Shown here piece by piece: positions 8,289 through 15,215 of a stretch of 64,000 nt of DNA. Below the pieces are notes generated by a model. The model was not told the DNA's origin, did not search any database, and saw only the letters and a program-made list of their open reading frames with translations. Within the stretch, counting starts at the first letter, position 1. Every line of letters begins with the position of its first letter. Origin of the DNA: Donghicola tyrosinivorans. GTDB lineage: Bacteria; Pseudomonadota; Alphaproteobacteria; Rhodobacterales; Rhodobacteraceae. The position numbers were made by a program, and so were the translations under genes. The stretch lies in the NCBI RefSeq assembly GCF_003003355.1, contig NZ_PVTQ01000006.1, forward strand, positions 124,001 to 188,000. Reading direction: 5' to 3'.

Positions 8289-8618
8289 ATGCTGAACAAG
8301 TCACTCATTCTACGATTTCCAGATCTACAAGGGGCGCAAATGGCCGCGCCTTTCCTTGTTGAGGGTCTGGCGATGAAGATCGATGAACTTGAGATCATCG
8401 ACCTCAAGATTATCATCGGGAAAGCTGGAGAGGTCGTCGTCTCGAGTGGTTTCAAAGATGCGAAGGCACTGAAGAAAGCGAACGTGTTCTTTGCTGAGAT
8501 CGTCGAAACGATGAAGCGTTCGTTCCTGTTCCGTGTCCACGCCTTTGATGCGGTTGCGGTGATGCACCTGAACGATGAAGGTCTTGAAGCCAAGCGGGCA
8601 CAACGCGCCGCCGCTTAA
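8289..8618 (+). CDS. 109-aa protein, paralogous to the 115-aa protein at 35397-35744
   Basis: 109 residues, soluble, with a predicted beta-alpha-beta pattern: a first strand (KSLILRF), a helix, a strand pair around GKAGEVVVSSGF, a helix (NVFFAEIVETMKRS) and a last strand (LFRVHAFDAVAVMHL). The 115-aa product at 35397-35744 has the same order of elements and shared residues: K[ST]xxLR[FY] near the start, a GE[IV] hairpin, F[FL]A[DE][IV] in the second helix and a final LxRxxxxD strand. The two are members of one small family I cannot name. The gene has its own terminator at 8645-8666 and stands alone just before the replication region. An ATG start is clear but the ribosome binding site is weak. 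Confidence 0.6.
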   Translation: MLNKSLILRFPDLQGAQMAAPFLVEGLAMKIDELEIIDLKIIIGKAGEVVVSSGFKDAKALKKANVFFAEIVETMKRSFLFRVHAFDAVAVMHLNDEGLEAKRAQRAAA

Positions 8619-8644
8619 GGTCAAACACCCTGCCAGTTCAAAGG

Positions 8645-8666
8645 GCCCGCTTCGGCGGGCTTTTTT
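8645..8666 (+). terminator. Rho-independent terminator after the 109-aa gene
   Basis: GCCCGC, a TTCG tetraloop and GCGGGC, followed by six T. This is a textbook intrinsic terminator 27 bases after the stop at 8618 and insulates the replication region from upstream transcription. Confidence 0.9.
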
Positions 8667-8756
8667 GCGTCTTTAGGCCAGATAGGGATGTGCATTCGCG
8701 GGTCTGTCGCCTTGACTGAGGCTTTGTCTCTATAGGTAAAACGCTGATCCCGTAAG

Positions 8757-8765
8757 TTATCCACA
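8757..8765 (+). promoter_or_regulatory. DnaA box
   Basis: TTATCCACA is an exact match to the high-affinity DnaA box. It lies 327 bases upstream of repA, in the non-coding stretch between the terminator at 8666 and the repABC operon. A single box does not make an origin, but its position suggests that DnaA influences repABC transcription or replication start. Confidence 0.55.
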
Positions 8766-8903
8766 TAGCGTTTTTCTGAGCTTGAGCGTGCAAAGCGTCC
8801 GATTGTCAGCCAAAAGCTATCAGTTTCTAGGGGTTTTTCCCGAAAACAGGGTAAATCTGGTGCCTGAACCTACTTTGAGATTCGGTTTTGCACGTTTTGT
8901 GAC

Positions 8904-9033
8904 ACGTAAGCAGCGGGAGAGATGACGGAAAATAATCGTACTCTTTCTTCCGTTAGGCTCGCTTCGGACGCTAAACCGGCGATCTCTCTAAAAAACGCTT
9001 GCGTCATCCTGCCGCTTCAAGCCATTACTTACG
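8904..9033. repeat. Nested inverted repeats upstream of repA
   Basis: Several arms are nested around a common centre: ACGTAAG (8904-8910) with CTTACGT (9027-9033), AGCGG..ATGACG (8912-8927) with CGTCAT..CCGCT (9002-9016), and GAGAGAT (8917-8923) with ATCTCTC (8982-8988); ACGGAA (8925-8930) pairs with TTCCGT (8948-8953) inside. The arms end 58 bases before the repA start. They may be operator sites for RepA/RepB autoregulation or a structured leader; which of these is not decidable from sequence. Confidence 0.45.
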
Positions 9034-9091
9034 TTAAACACAGAAGAAGACGTCGTTTTCCGTAACACACGGCGCAATTTGAGGGCAGACG

Positions 9092-10267
9092 ATGGATCGT
9101 CAGGGGCGGATCGACCAGTTGGTCGGTCGACATGCTGCGAGTTTGTCGGAGAGGTTGCAAGCACATCGCACGCAACTCTTTCCCCCAGACGCGCGCCGTT
9201 TCCTGAGAAAGTTCACCTCTGGCGAAGTTGCGGCCCTACTGGGTGTGAAAGACGCTTATCTGCGGAAACTCCATTTAGACGGACGTGGACCTGAGCCTGA
9301 AATCCGCACGGGCGGGCGTCGCTATTACACGACCGAGGATATTCAGGCCCTTCGTGTGATGTTGGACCACGGGGCGAAGGTGCAAGGCACCTACTTGCCC
9401 GGCCGTCGCGAGGGCGATCACCTACAGGTTATCACGGTCATTAACTTTAAAGGTGGATCGGGGAAAACCACCACCGCCTCGCATCTGTCGCAGAAGATGG
9501 CGTTGGATGGTTATCGTGTGCTCGCAATTGATCTTGACCCGCAGGCCAGCCTGAGTGCGCTGCACGGGTTTCAGCCGGAATTCGATCTGGTGGACGGCGG
9601 CACCCTTTATGATGCGATCCGCTATGATGACCCAGTGCCTTTGGCGCAGGTGATCCAGAAGACGCATTTTACGAACCTAGATATCATTCCGGGCAATCTG
9701 GACTTGATGGAGTTCGAACATGACACACCCCGGGCGCTGGCCCGCAAGTCGGGCGAGTTGTTCTTTACCCGCGTCGGCGAGAAACTGGCCGAGATTGAGG
9801 CCGCCTATGACGTGGTGATCATTGATTGTCCGCCGCAGCTGGGGTTCCTGACAATGTCTGCCCTATCAGCGGCAACGGCCGTTCTGGTGACGGTGCATCC
9901 CCAGATGCTGGATGTGATGTCCATGTGTCAGTTTCTGCTGATGACCTCGAACCTACTTGGTGTCGTGGCCGAAGCCGGAGGCGACATGAGCTATGACTGG
10001 CTGCGCTATCTGGTCACCCGTTATGAGCCCGGTGACGGGCCGCAAAACCAGATGGTTGGGTTCATGCGCTCAATGTTCGGAGAGCATGTGCTGAACCATC
10101 CGGTTCTGAAGTCGACAGCGATTTCCGATGCGGGCATCACAAAGCAGACCCTCTATGAGGTTGAAAAGAACCAGTTCCACCGCTCGACTTATGAGCGGGC
10201 GATGGAAAGCCTGAATGCCGCGAACGGCGAGATCGAAGATCTTGTCCAGAAAGCATGGGGGCGGTGA
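9092..10267 (+). CDS. repA: RepA, ParA-type partition ATPase of the repABC operon
   Basis: 391 residues. Residues ~41-90 form an N-terminal winged/MerR-like DNA-binding region (FTSGEVAALLGVKDAYLRKL, RRYYTTEDIQALR), as in RepA of repABC plasmids. Residues ~112-385 are the ParA ATPase, with a deviant Walker A (KGGSGKTT, residues 120-127), Walker A' (LDPQASL) and the switch motif IIDCPP. RepA binds the plasmid with RepB for segregation and represses its own operon. The ATG at 9092 fits the family N-terminus, and GAGGG lies nearby. The TGA overlaps the repB ATG (TGATG), so RepA and RepB are translationally coupled. A second RepA with different sequence lies at 12789-14084. Confidence 0.95.
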   Translation: MDRQGRIDQLVGRHAASLSERLQAHRTQLFPPDARRFLRKFTSGEVAALLGVKDAYLRKLHLDGRGPEPEIRTGGRRYYTTEDIQALRVMLDHGAKVQGTYLPGRREGDHLQVITVINFKGGSGKTTTASHLSQKMALDGYRVLAIDLDPQASLSALHGFQPEFDLVDGGTLYDAIRYDDPVPLAQVIQKTHFTNLDIIPGNLDLMEFEHDTPRALARKSGELFFTRVGEKLAEIEAAYDVVIIDCPPQLGFLTMSALSAATAVLVTVHPQMLDVMSMCQFLLMTSNLLGVVAEAGGDMSYDWLRYLVTRYEPGDGPQNQMVGFMRSMFGEHVLNHPVLKSTAISDAGITKQTLYEVEKNQFHRSTYERAMESLNAANGEIEDLVQKAWGR

Positions 10268-11196
10268 TGGCACGCAAGAACCTGCTTGGTAATCTGATGG
10301 GCCCTGGCGCGATGACGCCGCCCGAAGCGATTGCCCCACGCCGGACCACTGGCGCAATCGGGGCGGTCTCTCAGCAGATCGCGGACCTTAAAACCCGCGC
10401 TTTGGTTGAGGTTGCGGCAGAGCTGATCGATGACGCGGGTCTTCAGGACCGGTTGGATGATGATCCCGCTGGAATTGAGGCATTGGTGGCCTCGATCCGT
10501 GAATATGGTCAGCAGGTTCCGGTTTTACTGCGGCAATCACCAAAGGATGCTGCGCGGTATGAGGTGGTCTATGGTCGCCGCCGTGTGCGTGCTTTGCGGC
10601 AGTTGGGCCAACCCGTAAGGGCGATGGTTCGCGTTCTGACGGACCGCGATTTGATCGTGGCACAGGGTCAGGAAAACGCGGCCCGAAAAGATCTGACTTT
10701 TATCGAGAAGGCAAACTTTGCGCGGCAGATGGTCGAAAGCGGGTTCGAACGCAAAGTAATCTGCGATGCCTTGCACATCGATAAGACAGTGATCAGCCGG
10801 ATGCTAAGCGTGACCGATGCTGTCCCCTACCCGATCATCGTGGCCATTGGTGCTGCGCCAAGTGTTGGGCGGGATCGTTGGCTGTCGCTGGCAGAGCGGA
10901 TCAAGGGGCGCGCAATTGGCCAGTTGGTCGAAATGGCGGTCGGTTCGTCCTCGGACGAGCGGTTCCAGTCCATGTTCGACGCGTTGGCGCCGGAAAAGCT
11001 GAAGCCAGCCCGTGGCGGAAAGCGTGCGGTTGTCGCAGTCGATGGCCAGACCTTGGGCGAGGTTGCTCACAAAGGCGGCAAGACCGTCCTGACCCTACAA
11101 GAGAATTCCGGTTTCGATCAGTGGCTGATCGATAACCTGAAAACGCTTCATCAGCAGTTTCTCAAGGACGCTGATGAGGCACCCGAAAGCAAGTAA
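10267..11196 (+). CDS. repB: RepB, ParB-type centromere-binding protein of the repABC operon
   Basis: 309 residues from ATG 10267, which shares bases with the repA stop. Residues ~75-140 are the ParB/Srx nuclease-like domain, with the family box YGRRRVRALRQLG and QGQENAARKDLTFIEKA. A helix-turn-helix follows (ERKVICDALHIDKTVISRML). The N-terminus (MARKNLLGNL) matches RepB proteins and contains the RepA-contact region. It should bind the 16-bp parS at 11305-11320, and through it act on both partition and expression of the downstream region. The identical parS at 15200-15215 should also be a target. No truncation seen. Confidence 0.95.
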   Translation: MARKNLLGNLMGPGAMTPPEAIAPRRTTGAIGAVSQQIADLKTRALVEVAAELIDDAGLQDRLDDDPAGIEALVASIREYGQQVPVLLRQSPKDAARYEVVYGRRRVRALRQLGQPVRAMVRVLTDRDLIVAQGQENAARKDLTFIEKANFARQMVESGFERKVICDALHIDKTVISRMLSVTDAVPYPIIVAIGAAPSVGRDRWLSLAERIKGRAIGQLVEMAVGSSSDERFQSMFDALAPEKLKPARGGKRAVVAVDGQTLGEVAHKGGKTVLTLQENSGFDQWLIDNLKTLHQQFLKDADEAPESK

Positions 11197-11230
11197 CCCG
11201 AGACCGAAATTAAGGAGGCACGATACACGG

Positions 11231-11283
11231 AAAGAAAAAGACCCCCCAGGACATGACATCCCGAGAGGCCGTTTCGTACTCGC
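11231..11283 (-). ncRNA. Predicted counter-transcript RNA (ctRNA, incA) antisense to the repB-repC leader
   Basis: On the minus strand a hairpin of ten base pairs (three of them G-U) is formed by 11259-11268 and 11242-11251, with a 7-base loop, followed directly by a U-rich run (11231-11241). A promoter with a perfect TTGACA lies at the right distance, giving an RNA of about 53 bases. Size, position between repB and repC, orientation and terminator structure all match the small antisense RNA that lowers RepC production and sets copy number and incompatibility in repABC plasmids. The 5' end at 11283 is an estimate from the -10 position. Confidence 0.75.
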
Positions 11284-11289
11284 ACCACG

Positions 11290-11319
11290 AATCTAGCCCT
11301 TCTTGTTGACAGCTGTCAA
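11290..11319 (-). promoter_or_regulatory. ctRNA promoter overlapping parS
   Basis: Reading the minus strand, TTGACA (11319-11314) is a perfect -35 element, with an 18-base spacer and TAGATT (11295-11290) as -10, four of six matching. The -35 hexamer lies entirely within the parS palindrome at 11305-11320, so RepB bound to parS would cover it. Confidence 0.6.
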
Positions 11320-11320
11320 C
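11305..11320. promoter_or_regulatory. parS centromere site 1
   Basis: GTTGACAGCTGTCAAC is a perfect 16-bp palindrome and matches the repABC parS consensus GTT-N4-GC-N4-AAC. It lies between repB and repC, 108 bases after the repB stop, and is identical base for base to the second site at 15200-15215. Confidence 0.9.
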
Positions 11321-11351
11321 CATCGCGCAGTCCGATGGGTGGGATTTTTTT
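11320..11351 (+). promoter_or_regulatory. Possible transcriptional attenuator (S-element) in the repC leader
   Basis: CCATCG (11320-11325) pairs with CGATGG (11333-11338) over a 7-base loop, followed a few bases later by seven T (11345-11351), 17 bases before the repC ATG. In characterised repABC plasmids ctRNA binding favours a terminator hairpin just ahead of repC; this hairpin has the right place and form. The stem is short, so the call is an inference from the family model. Confidence 0.5.
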
Positions 11352-11367
11352 GCCGTCGTGAAATATA

Positions 11368-12555
11368 ATGGAACGTATCACTTCGACGCCTTTCGGGCGC
11401 CGGCAGGTGACGGCTGACCATTTGGCAGCGCAAGCGTTGCTGAAGGCGCCGATCCCCGATGCTGTGCCTGACAAATGGACCATCATTAAGGAACTGACCG
11501 CAGCGCGTTTGGCCTTTCAGGTTACCGATCGCGATCTGGCGGTCTTGCATGCATTGGTCAGCTTTCATCCCCATGACAGTCTGGCGGATGGTGAGGGCAC
11601 GATTGTGTTTCCCTCGAATGCCGCACTGTCCGAGCGGGCGCATGGGATGGCTGAAAGCACGCTACGCCGTCATCTTGCTGCGCTTGTCCGTGCGCAATTG
11701 ATCATCCGACACGATAGCCCGAACGGTAAACGCTATGCCGCGCGTGGGGTAGACGGGGGCTTTGAGCGTGTGTTCGGCTTTGACTTGCGTCCATTGCTGG
11801 TTCGCTTGCCCGAGATTGCTCAGGCCGCTCATGAGGCGAGGGCTGCGGCGCTGCGTTTGAAGCGGTTGCGTGAAGCGGTGGTTCTTCGCGTGCGTGATGC
11901 GGTGAAGTTGATCGAGTTCGCACAGGATGAAATTCAAGAAGACTGGGGCAGCATTCTAGGAAAATTGAAGCTGATCCAGCAGTGCTTGCGTCGGAAGAAT
12001 GACGTGGATGCTCTCAATGCGCTGAACGTAGATGCAGATCACATCCTGAACAACGTTAACAGTCTGATAGTAGCGAATAAAACAAAAGAAATGGACGCCA
12101 ATGACGCTATTAATGAACGTCACATACAATATTCAAACCTAAAACATTCAGATTCTGAACCTTCCTTAGAAAAGGAAGAGGCGACGGCCCCCGCCCTCGC
12201 TGACCCTGCTGTACGAGTGAAACCAAAGCTTCCTCTGTATTTGGTGCTTAAGGCATGTCCGGATGTTCTGGACTATATGCCCGATGGCATTTCAAGCTGG
12301 GAAGAGCTGGTTCATAGTGCGGACTTCATCAGGCCAATGCTGGGAATTTCCGATGATGCATGGCTCAGAGCACGAAATGCTATGGGGGATGAACAAGCGG
12401 CGATCACCTTGGTTGCGATCTTGCAGAAAGCATCCGAGATCCGAAGCCCGGGCGGATACTTGCGTGCATTAACAAGCAAAGCCGAGGACGGGGCATTCTC
12501 GCCTGGGCCGATGATCATGGCGCTTATCTCAACGGAAAATAAGCGGGAGGTTTGA
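11368..12555 (+). CDS. repC: RepC, replication initiator protein
   Basis: 395 residues, close to the ~400 of RepC proteins. Residues ~30-160 are the conserved helix-turn-helix N-terminal part (LSERAHGMAESTLRRHLAALV), and the C-terminal domain follows a variable, polar, low-complexity linker at ~residues 220-275. RepC is the essential initiator of repABC replicons and usually acts in cis on an origin inside its own gene. Its DNA becomes strikingly A+T-rich at 12040-12180, exactly where oriV is expected. No strong ribosome binding site precedes ATG 11368, in line with control by the leader RNA and ctRNA. It follows repB by 171 bases. Confidence 0.95.
   Translation: MERITSTPFGRRQVTADHLAAQALLKAPIPDAVPDKWTIIKELTAARLAFQVTDRDLAVLHALVSFHPHDSLADGEGTIVFPSNAALSERAHGMAESTLRRHLAALVRAQLIIRHDSPNGKRYAARGVDGGFERVFGFDLRPLLVRLPEIAQAAHEARAAALRLKRLREAVVLRVRDAVKLIEFAQDEIQEDWGSILGKLKLIQQCLRRKNDVDALNALNVDADHILNNVNSLIVANKTKEMDANDAINERHIQYSNLKHSDSEPSLEKEEATAPALADPAVRVKPKLPLYLVLKACPDVLDYMPDGISSWEELVHSADFIRPMLGISDDAWLRARNAMGDEQAAITLVAILQKASEIRSPGGYLRALTSKAEDGAFSPGPMIMALISTENKREV
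12040..12180. other. Candidate origin of replication (oriV) inside repC
   Basis: Within the otherwise GC-rich repC gene this stretch is clearly A+T-rich (runs such as AATAAAACAAAAGAAATG and ATACAATATTCAAACC). In repABC plasmids the origin has been located to an A+T-rich segment in the middle of repC. No iterons or DnaA box were seen in it, so the call rests on base composition and family knowledge. Confidence 0.5.
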
Positions 12556-12655
12556 TGCACTGGGCTGTGGTATGTTTTGGAAGTTCGTTGGGGTCTAGTT
12601 GGCTTTGGCCTCGGGCTAAATGTTCTCAGGAGACGGCATCTGGGACGCTTTCGGG

Positions 12656-12669
12656 CACCGATGTCGGTG
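12656..12669. repeat. Small inverted repeat between repC and the second repA
   Basis: CACCGA, two bases, TCGGTG. It lies 120 bases upstream of repA2 in the 233-bp gap that must hold the promoter of the second partition operon, so it may be its operator (RepA-type proteins repress their own promoters). No T run follows, so it is not a terminator. Confidence 0.3.
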
Positions 12670-12788
12670 TCGTGCGTCATGATGACCACAGTGGGCAAAA
12701 CGCTATTTTTCAAAGCATTAGCTTTTGCGTTCCGTTCGTTTTCGGCGTAAATTCAGAGCAACACGGTTTTTACGTCTAGGGGTAATTC

Positions 12789-14084
12789 ATGTACACGCAT
12801 GAGGATTTGAGCAGGCTTCAGGCTCAGTCTCTGAAAATGCAGAGCTGGATCAGAACGCAGACGTTCTCGCCTGAAACGACCAAACGGCTTCGGCGCTTTT
12901 CCAGTTGGGAAGTGTCCGAGCTGATCCTGGGGATCAATCAATCCACTTTCCGCGGACGGCTTGCGGCCGACCTTGATCTGCCCGGCGGCGAGGTTGAGCC
13001 CGATGGACGTCAGCGCTGGTTCTCTTTGGACGAAATCAACGAGTTGCGACGCCGGATCAAGGTGAACAAGAAATCGCTGATGCCGCCGCGACCGGCTGGT
13101 AAACGTGCATTGCGGGCGGCGATTGCCAACTTCAAAGGCGGGGCGGGCAAATCGACGGTTGCGTTGCATTTGGCCCATGCGGCTGCGCTTGACGGGTATC
13201 GTGTGCTGTTGGTGGATTTCGACCCGCAGGCAACCTTGTCCCACTCGATGGGGCTGACCGATGTGGACGAGGAATACACGGTTTGGGGCATCATGGCCCG
13301 CGACCTGATCCGCGAAACCGACCGGATGAATGCGGCGGTGTCGGGGGCGGCCAGTGGCACGGCGCTGCCTCAGCGGCAGATCCCGTCCTCGATCCGTGAA
13401 ATGGGGCTAGAAGTTCTGCGGACCCCTGATTTCATCAAGCCGACATCGTGGAGCACGATTGATATCGTTCCCAGCTGTGCGAACGCGGCTTTCGTGGAAT
13501 TTGCCAGCGCGCAGTATCGACACCTGAACCCCGAATGGAGTTTCTTCGCGGCGGTGTCCCGATATCTGGATAGCTTGAACGACGATGATTACGATCTGAT
13601 CATTTTCGACTGTCCGCCAGCGATCGGTTACCAATCGATGAACGCGGTCTTTGCGGCAGACATGCTGTATATTCCATCGGGGCCTGGCTACTGGGAATAT
13701 GACTCGACCACCAGTTTCATCGGCCAGTTGGCTGAGGCGCTGGAAGACTTGGCCGCCGGTTTCGAAGGTACTGTGCCGGGCGGTACGATGCGTCTACCCA
13801 AAGCCTTCGCGGATATTCGTTTCTTGATGACGCGGTATGAGACGGGCAACGAATTGCACCGTGCGATGTATGAGGCATTCGGCAAAGTCTTTGGCGAGCA
13901 TCTTACCAAACATCCGGTTGAGATGACGCGCGCGGTGGAACAATCGGGCCGGTTCCTGTCGTCGGTCTATGAGATTGATTACCGCGATATGACGCGGGAG
14001 ACTTGGCGTCGGGCGCGCGCCAGCTTTGACCGCGCTTACGAAGAATTCCGCGGGAATGTTCTTGCGGCGTGGGACAAGATCTAA
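12789..14084 (+). CDS. Second RepA/ParA-type partition ATPase
   Basis: 431 residues. The N-terminus has the same layout as the first RepA: a basic, winged-helix-like part (RRFSSWEVSELILGINQSTF, QRWFSLDEINELRRR), then the ATPase with deviant Walker A (KGGAGKST, residues 116-123), Walker A' (FDPQATL) and IIFDCPP. It is ~40 residues longer than the repABC RepA owing to an insert around residues 170-210, and only modestly similar, so it is not a recent duplicate. It is followed within 10 bases by its own repB, forming a repAB pair without repC. Such a pair should form an independent segregation system; because its parS is identical to that of repABC the two may cooperate or compete. Confidence 0.9.
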   Translation: MYTHEDLSRLQAQSLKMQSWIRTQTFSPETTKRLRRFSSWEVSELILGINQSTFRGRLAADLDLPGGEVEPDGRQRWFSLDEINELRRRIKVNKKSLMPPRPAGKRALRAAIANFKGGAGKSTVALHLAHAAALDGYRVLLVDFDPQATLSHSMGLTDVDEEYTVWGIMARDLIRETDRMNAAVSGAASGTALPQRQIPSSIREMGLEVLRTPDFIKPTSWSTIDIVPSCANAAFVEFASAQYRHLNPEWSFFAAVSRYLDSLNDDDYDLIIFDCPPAIGYQSMNAVFAADMLYIPSGPGYWEYDSTTSFIGQLAEALEDLAAGFEGTVPGGTMRLPKAFADIRFLMTRYETGNELHRAMYEAFGKVFGEHLTKHPVEMTRAVEQSGRFLSSVYEIDYRDMTRETWRRARASFDRAYEEFRGNVLAAWDKI

Positions 14085-14094
14085 GGAGGCGATG

Positions 14095-15204
14095 ATGGCA
14101 AAGAAACGTCGGATGTTCAGCATCGATATGCCCACCGAGGCGGCTCCGGTGCAGTCAGCGCCCGAAGCCCTTGCCCCAGCGACCCAGTCGCGTCGCGGGC
14201 CGATGGCGTCGGCGATTACTGAGGCGGCAGAGTCCCATCGTCAGCGCCAAGAGATCGAAGCGCAGATCCGCGCCGAGAATGACGCGCTGGCCCACGAGCA
14301 TGTGCGCCTCAAGAACATGGGTCTGATAATCGAGCTTGTGCCCATCAATGCGATCCACACCGACAAGCTTGTTCGCGACCGTGCGGTCGCGCCTGATCCT
14401 GAGTTGGCAGAACTGAAGGACTCGATTGTCGAGATTGGCCTCTCTAACCCGATACGCGTTGAGGCGCGGGATGACGGCGGGTATGAGCTGATCCAAGGCT
14501 TTCGCCGCCTTTGCGCTTACAAAGAATTGGCCAAAACATTGGGTCAGGAAAAATGGTCGGCGATCCCTGCGGTCGTGACCTCGGCTGGCGATACGCTGGA
14601 AGATCTGTATCGCCGGATGGTGGATGAGAACCTTGTCCGCAAGGATATCTCATTCGCTGAAATGGCGCAGCTTGCGCTTGAGTATGCCCGTGATCCAGCG
14701 ACAGAAGAACAAGACCCCGATAAAGTGGTCGCGCTGCTGTTCAAGTCCGCCGGATATCAGAAACGCAGCTACATCCGCAGCTTCATTAAACTGATCGATG
14801 CGCTTGGTGGAGATCTGCGCCATCCGACCCACTTGCCCCGCGCGTTGGGCTTGGCATTGGTCGCGCTGGTCGAGAAAGCGCCGGCTGACGTTGACGCTTT
14901 GCGGGCCAAGCTTGCGGCGATGCCCGAGCGGTCCGTGTCGGAAGAACTGGACCTTTTGCGCGTAGCAGTGGGTGTCACTGAGAAGGCGATGCCCGAGACC
15001 GGGCCCAAGGCCCCTGCCCCATCTGCAAAGCCCGCGCGGTTGCGTCTTGGTTTTGAACGCAATGGAACTGCGGTCCAGTGTACTGCGGTTGATGGTAAGC
15101 TTGAGATCAAAACCAGCCGTGATTTCTCGGCTTTGGACGCGGCGGCGCTGGAGCGGGCGTTGTCTGAATTTTTGGATCAGCTGGACGGAGGCGCTGGCAG
15201 TTGA
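14095..15204 (+). CDS. Second RepB/ParB-type centromere-binding protein
   Basis: 369 residues from ATG 14095, which sits five bases after a perfect AAGGAGG; the ATG three bases earlier is too close to it. Residues ~75-175 are the ParB domain (VPINAIHTDKLVRDRA, IQGFRRLCAYKELA, VDENLVRKDISFAEMAQLA), followed by a helix-turn-helix region and a long C-terminal dimer part. The N-terminal KKRRMFSID is typical of RepB partners of RepA. It starts ten bases after repA2, so the two are co-transcribed. The stop codon TGA (15202-15204) is part of the parS palindrome at 15200-15215. Confidence 0.9.
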   Translation: MAKKRRMFSIDMPTEAAPVQSAPEALAPATQSRRGPMASAITEAAESHRQRQEIEAQIRAENDALAHEHVRLKNMGLIIELVPINAIHTDKLVRDRAVAPDPELAELKDSIVEIGLSNPIRVEARDDGGYELIQGFRRLCAYKELAKTLGQEKWSAIPAVVTSAGDTLEDLYRRMVDENLVRKDISFAEMAQLALEYARDPATEEQDPDKVVALLFKSAGYQKRSYIRSFIKLIDALGGDLRHPTHLPRALGLALVALVEKAPADVDALRAKLAAMPERSVSEELDLLRVAVGVTEKAMPETGPKAPAPSAKPARLRLGFERNGTAVQCTAVDGKLEIKTSRDFSALDAAALERALSEFLDQLDGGAGS

Positions 15205-15215
15205 CAGCTGTCAAC
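15200..15215. promoter_or_regulatory. parS centromere site 2
   Basis: GTTGACAGCTGTCAAC, identical to the site at 11305-11320. It spans the 3' ends of two convergent genes. Bases 15202-15204 are the TGA stop of repB2 on the plus strand and bases 15211-15213 are the TGA stop of the kinase on the minus strand, so the palindrome serves as centromere and as both stop codons. Confidence 0.9.
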
